Source: CANLDA01 sp964021645 (GTDB taxonomy: Bacteria; Pseudomonadota; Alphaproteobacteria; Rhodobacterales; Rhodobacteraceae). From it: a DNA stretch of 28,243 nucleotides. The stretch's first letter is position 1; the number at the start of each line of letters is the position of its first letter. Position numbers and translations under genes: made by a program. The notes beneath the pieces are model-generated. The model was not told the DNA's origin. It saw only the letters and a program-made list of their open reading frames with translations, and searched no databases. Location: assembly GCA_964021645.1 (NCBI GenBank), contig CAXIAD010000036.1, forward strand, positions 1-28,243. The letters are read 5' to 3'. Shown here piece after piece: positions 14,990 through 23,326 of this stretch.

Positions 14990-16800
14990 GACACACCTCC
15001 GGGGGCCACAGAGCCGCGAATTTCGTCATGATTGCGGATGTGTTTTTTCAGCACTTCGGCGCTTGGCCCAAAATCTACGCGCTGACCGTTTTCCAGTATC
15101 AAAAGCATATCACACTCCTGAATTGCCGCAGGTCGGTGCGCCATGATCAACACAATGTTACCCGCTGCCTTCATCGCCTTGATCGCCGCGTTCAGCGCAA
15201 CAGAGCCGACGTTATCCAAGTTTGAATTTGGCTCATCCAACACCAGAATAACCGGGTCAGAATACAATGCCCGCGCCAGCCCGATCCGTTGAACCTGCCC
15301 GCCAGACAACTTGCCGCCGCTCGCACTTACCTTGGTGTCATAGCCGTCAGGCAAATGCAGGATCATGTCATGCGCCGCGGCCTTTTGCGCTGCTTCGACA
15401 ACTTTTGCATCATCCCCAGCCCTGGAAAAACGGGCGATATTCTCCGCAATTGTTCCCTCAAAAAGAGAGACGCGTTGCGGTAAATACCCGATGTATTCAC
15501 CCAGTTTATCGGGTTGATACTGATCCAACGCCGCGCCGTCTAACCGCACCTTGCCACCCGCAGGGCGCCACACCCCGGTCAAGGCACGCGCAAGTGTGGA
15601 CTTCCCCGCACCAGACTGCCCAATCACCCCCACAGCGGTCCCCGGCTTCACGGAAAAACTTAGCATCCGCAACGACGCCTGCGCCTCTCCCGGTGGTACA
15701 ACGGTCAACTGATGCACGTCCAACTTGGCCGCAGGTCTGGGCAGCTCTGTCAGCTTTGCGGCAGGTGGCACAATGCTTAGCAGCTCCGCCAAACGGTCCC
15801 AGCCCCGCCGTGATTGTTGCACCAATGGCCATTGCGCGACGATCATCTCAATCGGGGCCAATGCGCGCCCCATCAAAATAGAGGAGGCGATCATCGCACC
15901 GGGCGACACCTCTCCTTGCAGTACCAAATAGGCCGCCAAGCCCAGCATCGCCGATTGCATAAACAGCCTGAAGGTCTTGGAAACCGATCGGAACGATCCG
16001 TTTCTCTCGGCGGCATCTGTCTGCATCGACAAAGCCGATTGTCGCGCCTGATGCCAGCGGTCAAAAACTGCGCCTAGCATCCCCATGCTTTGCACCATCT
16101 CTGATTCGCTGCGCATCTGCCCAGCAAGCACCGACGCACGGTGCGATGCAAAGGACGCCGCGCCATTTGGGCCGCGCGTACTTAGTTGGTTGGCAATCGT
16201 GATCACCACCAGAATCGCCCCCCCTGTCAGGGCAAGCCAGCCTAACCAGGGGTGAAATATGAAAATACCGATCAAAAACACCGGTGCCCAAGGAATATCG
16301 AACAATGCAATCAATGCGGGAGAGGCGATAAACCGCTGAATGGCCTCCAGATCCGAAAGCCCGGTTTCCGCCTTTTCATCCTTGTGCAGCGCAGATCGCC
16401 GAATGACCGCGTCAAACACCCGCCGCTCCATTGCGGCCTGAAAACGTGCGCCAACACGGGCCATGATTTTGCCCCGCACCAGGTCCATTATCCCCATGAC
16501 AGCAAACAGAAAAACCACCAGAATAGATAGGGCCAGCAAGGTCTCAACCGACCCGCTCCCCAGCACACGGTCATAGACCTGCAACATAAAGATGGGTCCG
16601 GTTAACATCAGCAAATTGGCGAAAAAGCTAAAAACACCAACAGTGATATACAATCCACGCGATGCGCTGCGGGCTTGTTTCAACTCTTCTAAACCTGATT
16701 TTCGCACAATGCTTGCCAACTGATGTCCCGGTTTCAATTTTTTCCGCGTCGAACTATGGCAAATTGCCACCTCAGATAATACATGTCGCCAAACCGCCAC
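14986..16800 (-). CDS. Type I secretion system permease/ATPase (PrsD-like ABC transporter)
   Basis: Fused membrane and ATPase subunit of a type I protein exporter. The membrane domain spans about residues 48-345, with hydrophobic segments near 50-75, 88-107, 165-200 and 280-296. The nucleotide-binding domain follows: Walker A GQSGAGKST (about 394-402), signature LSGGQVQRIG (about 498-507) and Walker B VILVLDEPNSN (about 517-527). The frame opens at a GTG at 16800 with no clear Shine-Dalgarno. Family members usually start only 10-20 residues before GLYITVG, so a start at TTG 16737 or GTG 16707 is possible and the first 20-30 residues are doubtful. No C39 peptidase domain is present, so the substrate probably uses a C-terminal signal. 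It forms a two-gene operon with the adaptor. Confidence 0.92.
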   Translation of the reverse strand: MAVWRHVLSEVAICHSSTRKKLKPGHQLASIVRKSGLEELKQARSASRGLYITVGVFSFFANLLMLTGPIFMLQVYDRVLGSGSVETLLALSILVVFLFAVMGIMDLVRGKIMARVGARFQAAMERRVFDAVIRRSALHKDEKAETGLSDLEAIQRFIASPALIALFDIPWAPVFLIGIFIFHPWLGWLALTGGAILVVITIANQLSTRGPNGAASFASHRASVLAGQMRSESEMVQSMGMLGAVFDRWHQARQSALSMQTDAAERNGSFRSVSKTFRLFMQSAMLGLAAYLVLQGEVSPGAMIASSILMGRALAPIEMIVAQWPLVQQSRRGWDRLAELLSIVPPAAKLTELPRPAAKLDVHQLTVVPPGEAQASLRMLSFSVKPGTAVGVIGQSGAGKSTLARALTGVWRPAGGKVRLDGAALDQYQPDKLGEYIGYLPQRVSLFEGTIAENIARFSRAGDDAKVVEAAQKAAAHDMILHLPDGYDTKVSASGGKLSGGQVQRIGLARALYSDPVILVLDEPNSNLDNVGSVALNAAIKAMKAAGNIVLIMAHRPAAIQECDMLLILENGQRVDFGPSAEVLKKHIRNHDEIRGSVAPGGVS

Positions 16801-16887
16801 ATACTCAGCGGAACTGTGCTGATATGTTTGGGGTCAGAGCCTCAATGAACTAAGTGAATTGATACGTAGTTAAATCAGAGAAATCCA

Positions 16888-17661
16888 TTGCCAATTTTAC
16901 CAGCCAAATTTTCCGCGTTTCGGATGACACCCTACATTGCAATCGCCTTTGCGGTGGTTCTGTCCGCCTGCGCACAAGCCCCTTCAGACGTTAGTCGGTC
17001 CGGGATTTTTGACCCCTATGAACGTCAAAATCGCAAGGTTCACCGCTTCAATCGCAACTTGGATAAGGCGTTGGTCAAACCTGCGTCCACGGTTTACGGC
17101 ACGATCCTTCCGACTGAGATCCAGGACAGCGTCGCTCATTTCTCCGAAAACCTGTCATTGCCCGGACAGGTGATCAACAATGTTCTACAAGGCGATGTCG
17201 CAGGTGCTGGCAACAATACCGCGCGCTTTTTGGTGAACACGGTGTTGGGAATTGGGGGCATGTTTGATGTCGCCAGTGATTTCGGAATGCCGATCGAGAA
17301 AACAGGATTTGGTGAAACTTTGCATGTTTGGGGTGCCAAAGAGGGTGCTTATACCGAGCTGCCGTTTTTCGGCCCCTCTACGCAGCGTGACACTGCCGGG
17401 ATCATTGTGGATATTGTGCTTGATCCGGTTGCGCTGGCCCTGCCGCGCCCCGAAAAATACATCACCACCGGGGCCTATGTGGCCGCGCGCTTTGGTCAAC
17501 GCCATAAATACACAGCAACCGTTGATTCAATTCTATACGAAAGTGCCGACAGCTACGCACAGGCACGCACCCTATATTTGCAAAACCGTCGCTACGAGCT
17601 AAGCGGCAAAGATGACGAGACCGATCTGGAGGCCTATGATGATCCATACGACGACTTCTGA
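16888..17661 (+). CDS. mlaA: MlaA/VacJ family outer-membrane lipoprotein
   Basis: MlaA removes phospholipids from the outer leaflet of the outer membrane and hands them to MlaC. The 257-residue product has a lipoprotein signal with lipobox LSAC (Cys28), then the VacJ core: FDPYERQNRKVHRFNRNLD (about 41-59), SLPGQVINNVLQGD (about 91-104), the glycine-rich helix NTVLGIGGMFDVASDFGM (about 117-134), and TGFGETLHVWG. The start is TTG at 16888. I prefer it to the ATG at 16924 because only the longer form has positive residues (Lys7, Arg12) before the hydrophobic core, and AGAG lies eight bases upstream. It overlaps mlaC and is divergent from the type I secretion pair. Confidence 0.93.
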   Translation: MPILPAKFSAFRMTPYIAIAFAVVLSACAQAPSDVSRSGIFDPYERQNRKVHRFNRNLDKALVKPASTVYGTILPTEIQDSVAHFSENLSLPGQVINNVLQGDVAGAGNNTARFLVNTVLGIGGMFDVASDFGMPIEKTGFGETLHVWGAKEGAYTELPFFGPSTQRDTAGIIVDIVLDPVALALPRPEKYITTGAYVAARFGQRHKYTATVDSILYESADSYAQARTLYLQNRRYELSGKDDETDLEAYDDPYDDF

Positions 17662-18247
17662 TTTCACGCGCCGCGCGTTTATAACCAGCATTGCCGCGAT
17701 GGCACTGGTTCCCAATAGCGCCGCTGCTTTAACTGATGCTCAGGCTAAAAACTTGGTCAACAAGGTGGTCCGCGACATCAACAAAGTGATCACATCAGGC
17801 AAACCCCTGAGTAACATGATTGATCAGTTTGAGCGTATTTTCGTCCGCTACGGGGATGTTGCGATCATTGCGCGGTCTGCCCTAGGCCCGGATGCTCGCA
17901 GCCTTAGCAAATCTCAGCTGAACGCCTATACCAAGGTATTTCAGGGCTATGTGTCACGCAAATACGGCAAGCGTTTTAACGAATTTGTCGGTGGCAACAT
18001 CGAGGTGCAGGACGCGCGCAAAGTCAAAAGTTTCCATGAGGTGCGCACAGAAACAACCTTGCGGGGGCAGGCCCCATTTGCGTTGAATTTTCTGGTGTCT
18101 GACCGTTCTGGCAAGCCTAAGTTCTTTGACATGATCATCGAAGGCATCAGCCTTCGCCTGAGTGAGAAAAGCGAAATCGGTGCCATGCTGGACAAACGCA
18201 AAGGCAACTTTGATCTGTTCCTCAAGGATCTGAAAAACGCGGGCTAA
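17639..18247 (+). CDS. mlaC: MlaC/Ttg2D-like periplasmic phospholipid-binding protein
   Basis: Soluble carrier of phospholipids between MlaA and the inner-membrane MlaFEDB complex. The product is 202 residues from the ATG at 17639; another ATG lies at 17636. GGAGG at 17628-17632 is six bases from 17639 but only three from 17636, which decides the choice. The N-terminus has a twin-arginine-like signal (DFTRRAFITSIAAMALVP) with cleavage likely after NSAAA. The mature part has the Tol_Tol_Ttg2 segments ARSALGPDARSLSK and YTKVFQGYVSRKYG (about 80-115), then FFDMIIEGISLRLSEK. It overlaps mlaA by 23 bases. The mlaFED genes are not in the window. Confidence 0.92.
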   Translation: MIHTTTSDFTRRAFITSIAAMALVPNSAAALTDAQAKNLVNKVVRDINKVITSGKPLSNMIDQFERIFVRYGDVAIIARSALGPDARSLSKSQLNAYTKVFQGYVSRKYGKRFNEFVGGNIEVQDARKVKSFHEVRTETTLRGQAPFALNFLVSDRSGKPKFFDMIIEGISLRLSEKSEIGAMLDKRKGNFDLFLKDLKNAG

Positions 18248-18274
18248 CCTTCGCGTTCATTCGTTTGAAAATGC

Positions 18275-18301
18275 AAACCGGGCCAATAGGTCCGGTTTTT
18301 T
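18275..18301 (+). terminator. Intrinsic terminator after mlaA-mlaC
   Basis: AAACCGG (18275-18281) and CCGGTTT (18292-18298) enclose a ten-base loop, and the second arm runs into a seven-T tract (18295-18301). It lies 28 bases after the mlaC stop. On the other strand it also lies just after the penicillin-binding protein gene, so it may act in both directions. Confidence 0.85.
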
Positions 18302-18323
18302 GCTTTTCATCCCTGCAAACAAA

Positions 18324-20504
18324 TCAATTCCCTCCCAAGAGGCCTCGCAAAAACTGGTCCAACACTGTGCCGCGCCGCTCATTGCGCTGGGGTTTGGTTT
18401 GTGGCTTGGGTTTGGGTGTGAACGCAGGCAATGGCACGGGGGGCTCCCCCTCTGTCACACGGCGCATCACCTCATGCCAGATCTCGGTTGGCAGCCCCCC
18501 CCCCGTGACACCGGTCAATGGCGTATTATCATCATACCCCATCCACACACCCGTCACATATTCCGCGGTAAAACCGATGAACCAAGCATCGCGCGCCGCC
18601 TGTGTCGTGCCCGTTTTTCCAGCAATCTGCCACCCTGGTAAACGCGCACGCCCGCCGGTCCCTTCCGAGACCACCTTTTCCATCATATAAATCAACTCAC
18701 GCGCAGCAGACTCGCTGATAACACGTTCACCGATGCCACCACCTGTGCCCATCAGTGCCTCTTTGTCGCCCTTCAAACGCAGCTCAATCAAACCATAGGG
18801 CGTGACCGAGGAACCGCCGTTCAAAATGCCCGCATAGGCCCCGGTCATCTCCAACAACGAGCTTTCCGATGCCCCTAACGCAAGTGCCGGCCCATCGGCC
18901 AGATCGCTCACAATACCAAAATCGCTGGCCACCTTGCGAACATTGTCGCGCCCAACAGCCTCAGATACCTTGACCGCAGGCACATTCAACGAATCCCGCA
19001 ACGCCTGCACCAATGGCACCATTCCATAATGTTTGCCGGTATAATTGCGCGGGCACCACTCACCCGATCCAGCAATGTTCAGGCAATAGGGCGCATCCTC
19101 AATCAAATCATCATGGGCATACCCCAGCTCTAATGCCGTGGCATAAACAAACGGCTTAAACGCTGATCCGGTCTGGCGTTGCGCTTGCGTGGCACGGTTA
19201 AAGGCACCCGAAACCGTGGTGTTGCGCCCGCCAACCATGGCCCGCACAGCCCCATCCGCCGACATCACCACCACAGCCGCCTGCGCTTTTGATCCTTCGC
19301 GCACCTTATTGGCAAACACCCACTTTAGCCCCTCCTCAACCGAGGCCTGAACCTCTTGATCCAAGGTCGTCTGCAACAAGACGTCCTCAGTAGTGTTGCG
19401 GGTGAAAAACTCGGGGCCGGAGGCCATGACCCAATCGGCAAAATAGCCCCCGGTTCTTGTCTGTGCTGCTTGGGATAGGGTTGCAGGCTCCCCCTGCCAA
19501 TGCGCCGTTTGCTGATCCGACAAATAGCCCTGCTCGTTCATCAAACGTAAAATCGTAGCCGCACGTGCCTGCGAGCGTTCCAAATCATTGGTCGGTGCAA
19601 GTCGCGACGGTGCCGTCAAAAGCCCGGCAATCATTGCCGCCTCTGCCGGGCTTAACTCTGCGGATGATTTACCAAAATAACGTTGCGCCGCGGCCTCCGC
19701 CCCATATGCGCCACCGCCCATATAGGCCCGGTTCATATAGATCGACAGGATTTCATCCTTGGTATATTTCAACTCCATCGCCATGGCATAAAGCGCTTCT
19801 TGACCTTTGCGCACCATAGAGGAACGACGGCAATCCCCCACATAGGCTGCCTCGCTTTTCCAATCCTCGGGCACATACTCAACACCCAAACACAAAAGCT
19901 TGGCCGTTTGCTGCGTGATGGTCGATCCACCATGCCCTGACAACGGCCCACGCCCCTCGCTTAGGTTGATGCGCACCGCACTGGCAATACCACGTGGGCT
20001 CAGGCCAAAGTGGCTGTAAAACCGCTTATCCTCCGTCGCCACCACAGCGTTCTTTAGATGCGGAGAAACCGTGCTCGCCGTGACAACACCGCCAAATTGA
20101 TCGCCGCGCCACGCAAACACATCACCATCACGATCCAATAGGGTCACCGACCCGCGCGCGCGCCCGTCCAGCATGGTCGAAACATCAGGCAGGGTCAGAT
20201 AGGTATAACCAACCGCGATCGCCAAAATCAGCGTGACCACCACCGTCGAACGCCACACCAATGACCAAACCAACCGCCAGATCCACGACCAGATTCCAAA
20301 CAAGAACCGCCGAATAGGGCCACGCCCAGCGCTACGCCCCCGACCACCACGAGGCGCGCCAGATTTGCGCCGCGCCGTCTTTGCCGCCGGGCGACGCTTG
20401 GCTTGCGCCTTTGATTTCGGCGCAGGTTTGGCCGCAGGTTTCGCCCGTGCACCATATCTGTTTTCCGCCACCAAAGGCGGTTTTCTGCGACCTGTGTCAC
20501 TCAT
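18324..20504 (-). CDS. Class A penicillin-binding protein (bifunctional transglycosylase/transpeptidase)
   Basis: Polymerises and cross-links peptidoglycan. The 726-residue product has a long basic, Ala/Pro/Lys/Arg-rich cytoplasmic tail (1-66), a Trp-rich membrane segment (about 67-105) and a GT51 domain with catalytic Glu158 in ATEDKRFYSHFG and GGSTITQQTAKLL (192-204). The transpeptidase domain has Ser447 in TGSAFKPF, Ser505-Leu-Asn507 and KTGTT (630-634). The tail after about 690 is Pro/Lys-rich and ends QFLRGLLGGN. The ATG at 20504 has AGGA upstream. It is closest to the PBP1a/PBP1c-like single-TM forms of alphaproteobacteria. It is a single gene convergent with mlaC, with a probable shared terminator between. 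Confidence 0.95.
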   Translation of the reverse strand: MSDTGRRKPPLVAENRYGARAKPAAKPAPKSKAQAKRRPAAKTARRKSGAPRGGRGRSAGRGPIRRFLFGIWSWIWRLVWSLVWRSTVVVTLILAIAVGYTYLTLPDVSTMLDGRARGSVTLLDRDGDVFAWRGDQFGGVVTASTVSPHLKNAVVATEDKRFYSHFGLSPRGIASAVRINLSEGRGPLSGHGGSTITQQTAKLLCLGVEYVPEDWKSEAAYVGDCRRSSMVRKGQEALYAMAMELKYTKDEILSIYMNRAYMGGGAYGAEAAAQRYFGKSSAELSPAEAAMIAGLLTAPSRLAPTNDLERSQARAATILRLMNEQGYLSDQQTAHWQGEPATLSQAAQTRTGGYFADWVMASGPEFFTRNTTEDVLLQTTLDQEVQASVEEGLKWVFANKVREGSKAQAAVVVMSADGAVRAMVGGRNTTVSGAFNRATQAQRQTGSAFKPFVYATALELGYAHDDLIEDAPYCLNIAGSGEWCPRNYTGKHYGMVPLVQALRDSLNVPAVKVSEAVGRDNVRKVASDFGIVSDLADGPALALGASESSLLEMTGAYAGILNGGSSVTPYGLIELRLKGDKEALMGTGGGIGERVISESAARELIYMMEKVVSEGTGGRARLPGWQIAGKTGTTQAARDAWFIGFTAEYVTGVWMGYDDNTPLTGVTGGGLPTEIWHEVMRRVTEGEPPVPLPAFTPKPKPQTKPQRNERRGTVLDQFLRGLLGGN

Positions 20505-20666
20505 CTATTGTCCTGCCCGACATCATTCTTTTGCCTACCATAACCGCAAATCCAACAGATGTTGACCCTTCCCAACAGATCACACCGCCTAAATTCCACC
20601 ATCGTCTGACCACACCCTCGAATTCCACCCCGGCATAAGCGAAAAACCGCGCCCTCGATGCCCCAT

Positions 20667-20699
20667 CTTCTCTTGGGTATAAATATCCCCGCCGGAGGC
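20667..20699 (-). repeat. Rhodobacterales-type intergenic motif
   Basis: On the minus strand this reads GCCTCCGGCGGGGATATTT followed by ATACCCAAGAGAAG. I recall variants of GCCTCCGGCGGGGATATTT plus an A/G-rich tail from many Rhodobacterales intergenic regions, where they recur within a genome. It lies in the 276-base spacer between the aminotransferase and the penicillin-binding protein; the remainder of that spacer (20505-20780) shows no gene. The function is unknown to me, and no second copy was seen in this window. Confidence 0.5.
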
Positions 20700-20731
20700 A
20701 TCCCTCTCTCGCCCCACGCGATAGGCCCATA

Positions 20732-20759
20732 GAAAAAGGGCACCCAATATGAGCGCCCT
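20732..20759 (-). terminator. Intrinsic terminator of the sseA-aminotransferase operon
   Basis: On the minus strand the arm AGGGCGCTC and the arm GGGTGCCCT form an eight- to nine-pair stem (two G-T pairs) around a short ATATT loop, followed directly by TTTTTC. It starts 22 bases after the aminotransferase stop. This is a well-formed rho-independent terminator. Confidence 0.85.
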
Positions 20760-20780
20760 CTAATCCATGTACTCAGGTCT

Positions 20781-21965
20781 TTAGATGCCCGCGTCGATAA
20801 TTGCCTTGGCTAGAATCGGCACCGTTTCAGCGTTCAAACCAGCGATATTCATCCGGCTGTCACCAATCATATAAATCGCATTTTCCGCACGCAGTTTCTC
20901 TACTTTGTCCGGTGTTGTGCCGATTTGGCTAAACATGCCACGATGCTGCGCAATAAATCCAAATCGGTCCGATCCAGAAAGGCGCCGTAACTCTGCTGCC
21001 AATTGTTCACGCAACGCAAGCATGCCCAACCGCACCTCTTCCAATTCCGCAGCCCAATCCGCCCGCAGCTCAGGATCACTCAGGATTGTGGTCACGACCC
21101 GCGCGCCATGATCAGGCGGGAACGAAAAGTTCTGACGGTTCAAGTAGCTTAGGTTTTCCTGCGCCACAGGCGTATTTTCCGCCAGCTCCGATATCGCCAT
21201 CAAGATACCGGTACGCTCACGGTAAATGCCGAAATTCTTCGAGCAGCTTCCCGCGATCAGGCATTCCTTAACGCCACTGGCCACCAAACGCGTGGCAGCA
21301 GCGTCTTCTTCCAATCCATCACCAAAGCCTTGATAGGCAATGTCGACCATCGCGATCAGACCCTTTTCGTTGATCAGATCAACAACCGCCTGCCACTGCA
21401 CAAGGTTCAGATTGGCACCCGTCGGATTGTGACAGCAGCCATGCAGCAACACGATATCACCCGCGCGCGCCTGACCCAGATCTTCCAGCATACCATCAAA
21501 ATCGACACCACGGGTTTCGGTGTCAAAATAGCGATAGGCCACATGCTCAATGCCGACATAGCCCAGAATGGACACGTGATTTGGCCAGGTTGGATTTGAC
21601 ACAAAAACCCGCGCCTCCGGGGCGGCCATTTTGATCAATTCAAATGCTTGACGTATCGCACCCGTGCCACCCGGCGTGGCGGCCGCTGCAATGCGATCAC
21701 GTGCCACGGCATCGCCCAACACCAGATCAATCATCACATCGCTATAGGCAGGATCACCTGCCAAGCCGACATAGCTTTTGCTGGTTTGTTCAGCAACGAG
21801 ACGCCGCTCGGCCTCTTTCACTGCACGCATCACGGGCGTCAGCCCATTCGCGTCTTTGTACACACCCACACCCAAATCAATCTTGGTCGGGCGCGGATCT
21901 TCGCGGAACTTCGCCATCAGGGCTAGGATTTTGTCGGCTGGTTGGGCTTTTAGATTGGTAAGCAT
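20781..21965 (-). CDS. Aromatic amino acid aminotransferase (class I PLP enzyme, TyrB/AspC type)
   Basis: Transaminates aromatic amino acids and/or aspartate with 2-oxoglutarate. The 394-residue product has the subgroup I-alpha fold: LGVGVYKDANGLTPVM (about 31-46), NPTWPNH (about 124-130), HGCCHNPTGANL (about 175-186), MVDIAYQGFGDGL (about 206-218) and PLP-binding Lys243 in GSCSKNFGIYRERTG. Two adjacent ATGs exist (21968 and 21965). I chose 21965 because GGAG is then seven bases away; 21968 would give a perfect ATGA overlap with the sseA stop. Substrate preference between aspartate and aromatic acids cannot be read by eye. It is co-transcribed with sseA. Confidence 0.93.
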   Translation of the reverse strand: MLTNLKAQPADKILALMAKFREDPRPTKIDLGVGVYKDANGLTPVMRAVKEAERRLVAEQTSKSYVGLAGDPAYSDVMIDLVLGDAVARDRIAAAATPGGTGAIRQAFELIKMAAPEARVFVSNPTWPNHVSILGYVGIEHVAYRYFDTETRGVDFDGMLEDLGQARAGDIVLLHGCCHNPTGANLNLVQWQAVVDLINEKGLIAMVDIAYQGFGDGLEEDAAATRLVASGVKECLIAGSCSKNFGIYRERTGILMAISELAENTPVAQENLSYLNRQNFSFPPDHGARVVTTILSDPELRADWAAELEEVRLGMLALREQLAAELRRLSGSDRFGFIAQHRGMFSQIGTTPDKVEKLRAENAIYMIGDSRMNIAGLNAETVPILAKAIIDAGI

Positions 21966-22822
21966 CATGCTTCTCCAGTGGCAATTGGGACAGTGGGAAA
22001 GGCCCCCCACTCAGTCCAAGATCCGTCATAAAGCGCGTGATCGGTCTTCCCGAACCGCTCCATCGCTAAGCATAACACCGCAGCAGTTACACCTGATCCA
22101 CAGCTTGTGATGACCGGCTTGTCCAGATCAACACCCGCGGCGTCAAATATCGCGCGTAACTCTTCGGGCTGCTTCAGTGTTGCGTTGTCATTCAACAGCG
22201 TCGTGAAAGGCACATTGCGACTACCGGGGATATGCCCCGCGCGCAGACCTTCCCGAGGCTCGGGAACCTCACCGCGAAACCGTTCAGCAGCGCGCGCATC
22301 CACAATGCTATATTCACCCAACTTGGAGGCAGACGAGACCTGCGTCACATCCTTCACCAAATGGTTCTGACGACGCACAGTCATGTGGCGATCCCGAATA
22401 ACCGGAGGCATGTCCTCGATGTCGCGCCCCTCGGCGATCCATTTCGGCAGACCTCCATCCAGTACAGCGATGTCTTTTTGGCCCATCAGTTTGAACAACC
22501 ACCAAACACGTGCGGCTGAAAACAATCCCTTGCTGTCATAGACGACAACTTGGTGTCCGTCTCCAACACCCATCGCGCGCAAACGTGACATGAATTTCTC
22601 AACCGTCGGCACCATATGCGGCAACGAAGAGCGATGATCAGAAATGTCATCAATGTCAAAAAACCGCGCGCCGGGAATATGGGTCGTCTCATATTCAGCC
22701 CGCGCATCGCGTGCTTCGGCGGGCATATGCCACGACGCATCTAAAATCCGCAAATCCGGATCTTTGATATGTGCAGCCAGCCATTTTGTGGAAACAAGTG
22801 TTCTGGGGTCATCAAGTGACAT
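21965..22822 (-). CDS. sseA: 3-mercaptopyruvate sulfurtransferase (two-domain rhodanese family)
   Basis: Transfers sulfur from 3-mercaptopyruvate to thiophilic acceptors. The 285-residue product has two rhodanese domains. The inactive N-terminal one includes ILDASWHMPAEARDARAEY (about 26-44) and HIPGARFFDID. The catalytic C-terminal one includes VDARAAERFRGEVPEPREGLRAGHIPG (about 174-200). The active-site loop CGSGVTA (Cys241-247) is the six-residue type of mercaptopyruvate rather than thiosulfate enzymes. The stop overlaps the aminotransferase start. The pairing is sensible: transamination of cysteine yields mercaptopyruvate, so the two enzymes could act in cysteine breakdown, although this is an inference. 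Confidence 0.94.
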   Translation of the reverse strand: MSLDDPRTLVSTKWLAAHIKDPDLRILDASWHMPAEARDARAEYETTHIPGARFFDIDDISDHRSSLPHMVPTVEKFMSRLRAMGVGDGHQVVVYDSKGLFSAARVWWLFKLMGQKDIAVLDGGLPKWIAEGRDIEDMPPVIRDRHMTVRRQNHLVKDVTQVSSASKLGEYSIVDARAAERFRGEVPEPREGLRAGHIPGSRNVPFTTLLNDNATLKQPEELRAIFDAAGVDLDKPVITSCGSGVTAAVLCLAMERFGKTDHALYDGSWTEWGAFPTVPIATGEA

Positions 22823-22923
22823 GTTGGAATTCCCTGCAATTGCTAGTTCTTGCTACTACCAGCGCGCAGAGGAGGCAAGGCCGGGACGTTGCAGAATTGC
22901 GGTCCCGACCTATGGTTTTTGGA

Positions 22924-23214
22924 TTATTTCGCCATTGCTTTGCGCACTGCGCCGACAATTGCCAGCACCACACCGCCGCCGATACCGCCGCCTGCAACTT
23001 GGCCGATGATCGCACCAATATCCAATCCGCCAGCTTCTCCAGCAGCACCTGCCAGATCCGGGGCACCCAACATTCCTAGGATGGTGCCACCCAATCCGCC
23101 GCCCACGATCCCGGATATTGAGTTGATCAACACACCCTGATCAATTGATTTCACAGCCCGTCCAGCAGCGTTCCCGCCCAATGCACCTGACAAAAGTCCA
23201 ATAATAATTTCCAT
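22924..23214 (-). CDS. Small glycine-zipper membrane protein, hypothetical
   Basis: I cannot name the family. The 96-residue product begins MEIIIGLLSGALGGNAAGRA and is strikingly rich in Gly, Ala, Ile and Leu. It has two related glycine-zipper segments, SGIVGGGLGGTILGML (about 34-49) and GQVAGGGIGGGVVLAIVG (about 71-88), joined by an acidic linker, with a basic end RKAMAK. This points to membrane association or self-assembly. AAGGAC precedes the ATG. It is flanked by sseA and a LysR gene on the same strand with spacers of about 100 bases, so it may have its own promoter. I believe similar proteins occur in other alphaproteobacteria. Confidence 0.75.
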   Translation of the reverse strand: MEIIIGLLSGALGGNAAGRAVKSIDQGVLINSISGIVGGGLGGTILGMLGAPDLAGAAGEAGGLDIGAIIGQVAGGGIGGGVVLAIVGAVRKAMAK

Positions 23215-23312
23215 GTCGCGTCCTTCCCAAGACAGGGCTTATTGTCCATTGCGTGATCTGCCCCAACGATCCCGACCCATAAGGGTTAACCCAACTTGCG
23301 CATAACGGATAA

Positions 23313-23326
23313 GGGAATTTATTCCC
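23313..23326 (-). other. Hairpin centred on the LysR-gene stop codon
   Basis: On the minus strand GGGAA-TAAA-TTCCC places the UAA stop codon of the LysR gene in a tetraloop. The same GAATAAATTC core is found at the smpB stop 1.1 kb away. There is no T-run after it. Confidence 0.55.

Noticed and set aside
20497..20743. Minus-strand frames of 77 and 80 codons between the aminotransferase and the penicillin-binding protein
   Set aside because: They run through the terminator and the Rhodobacterales motif, overlap each other in different frames, and show no protein family character.
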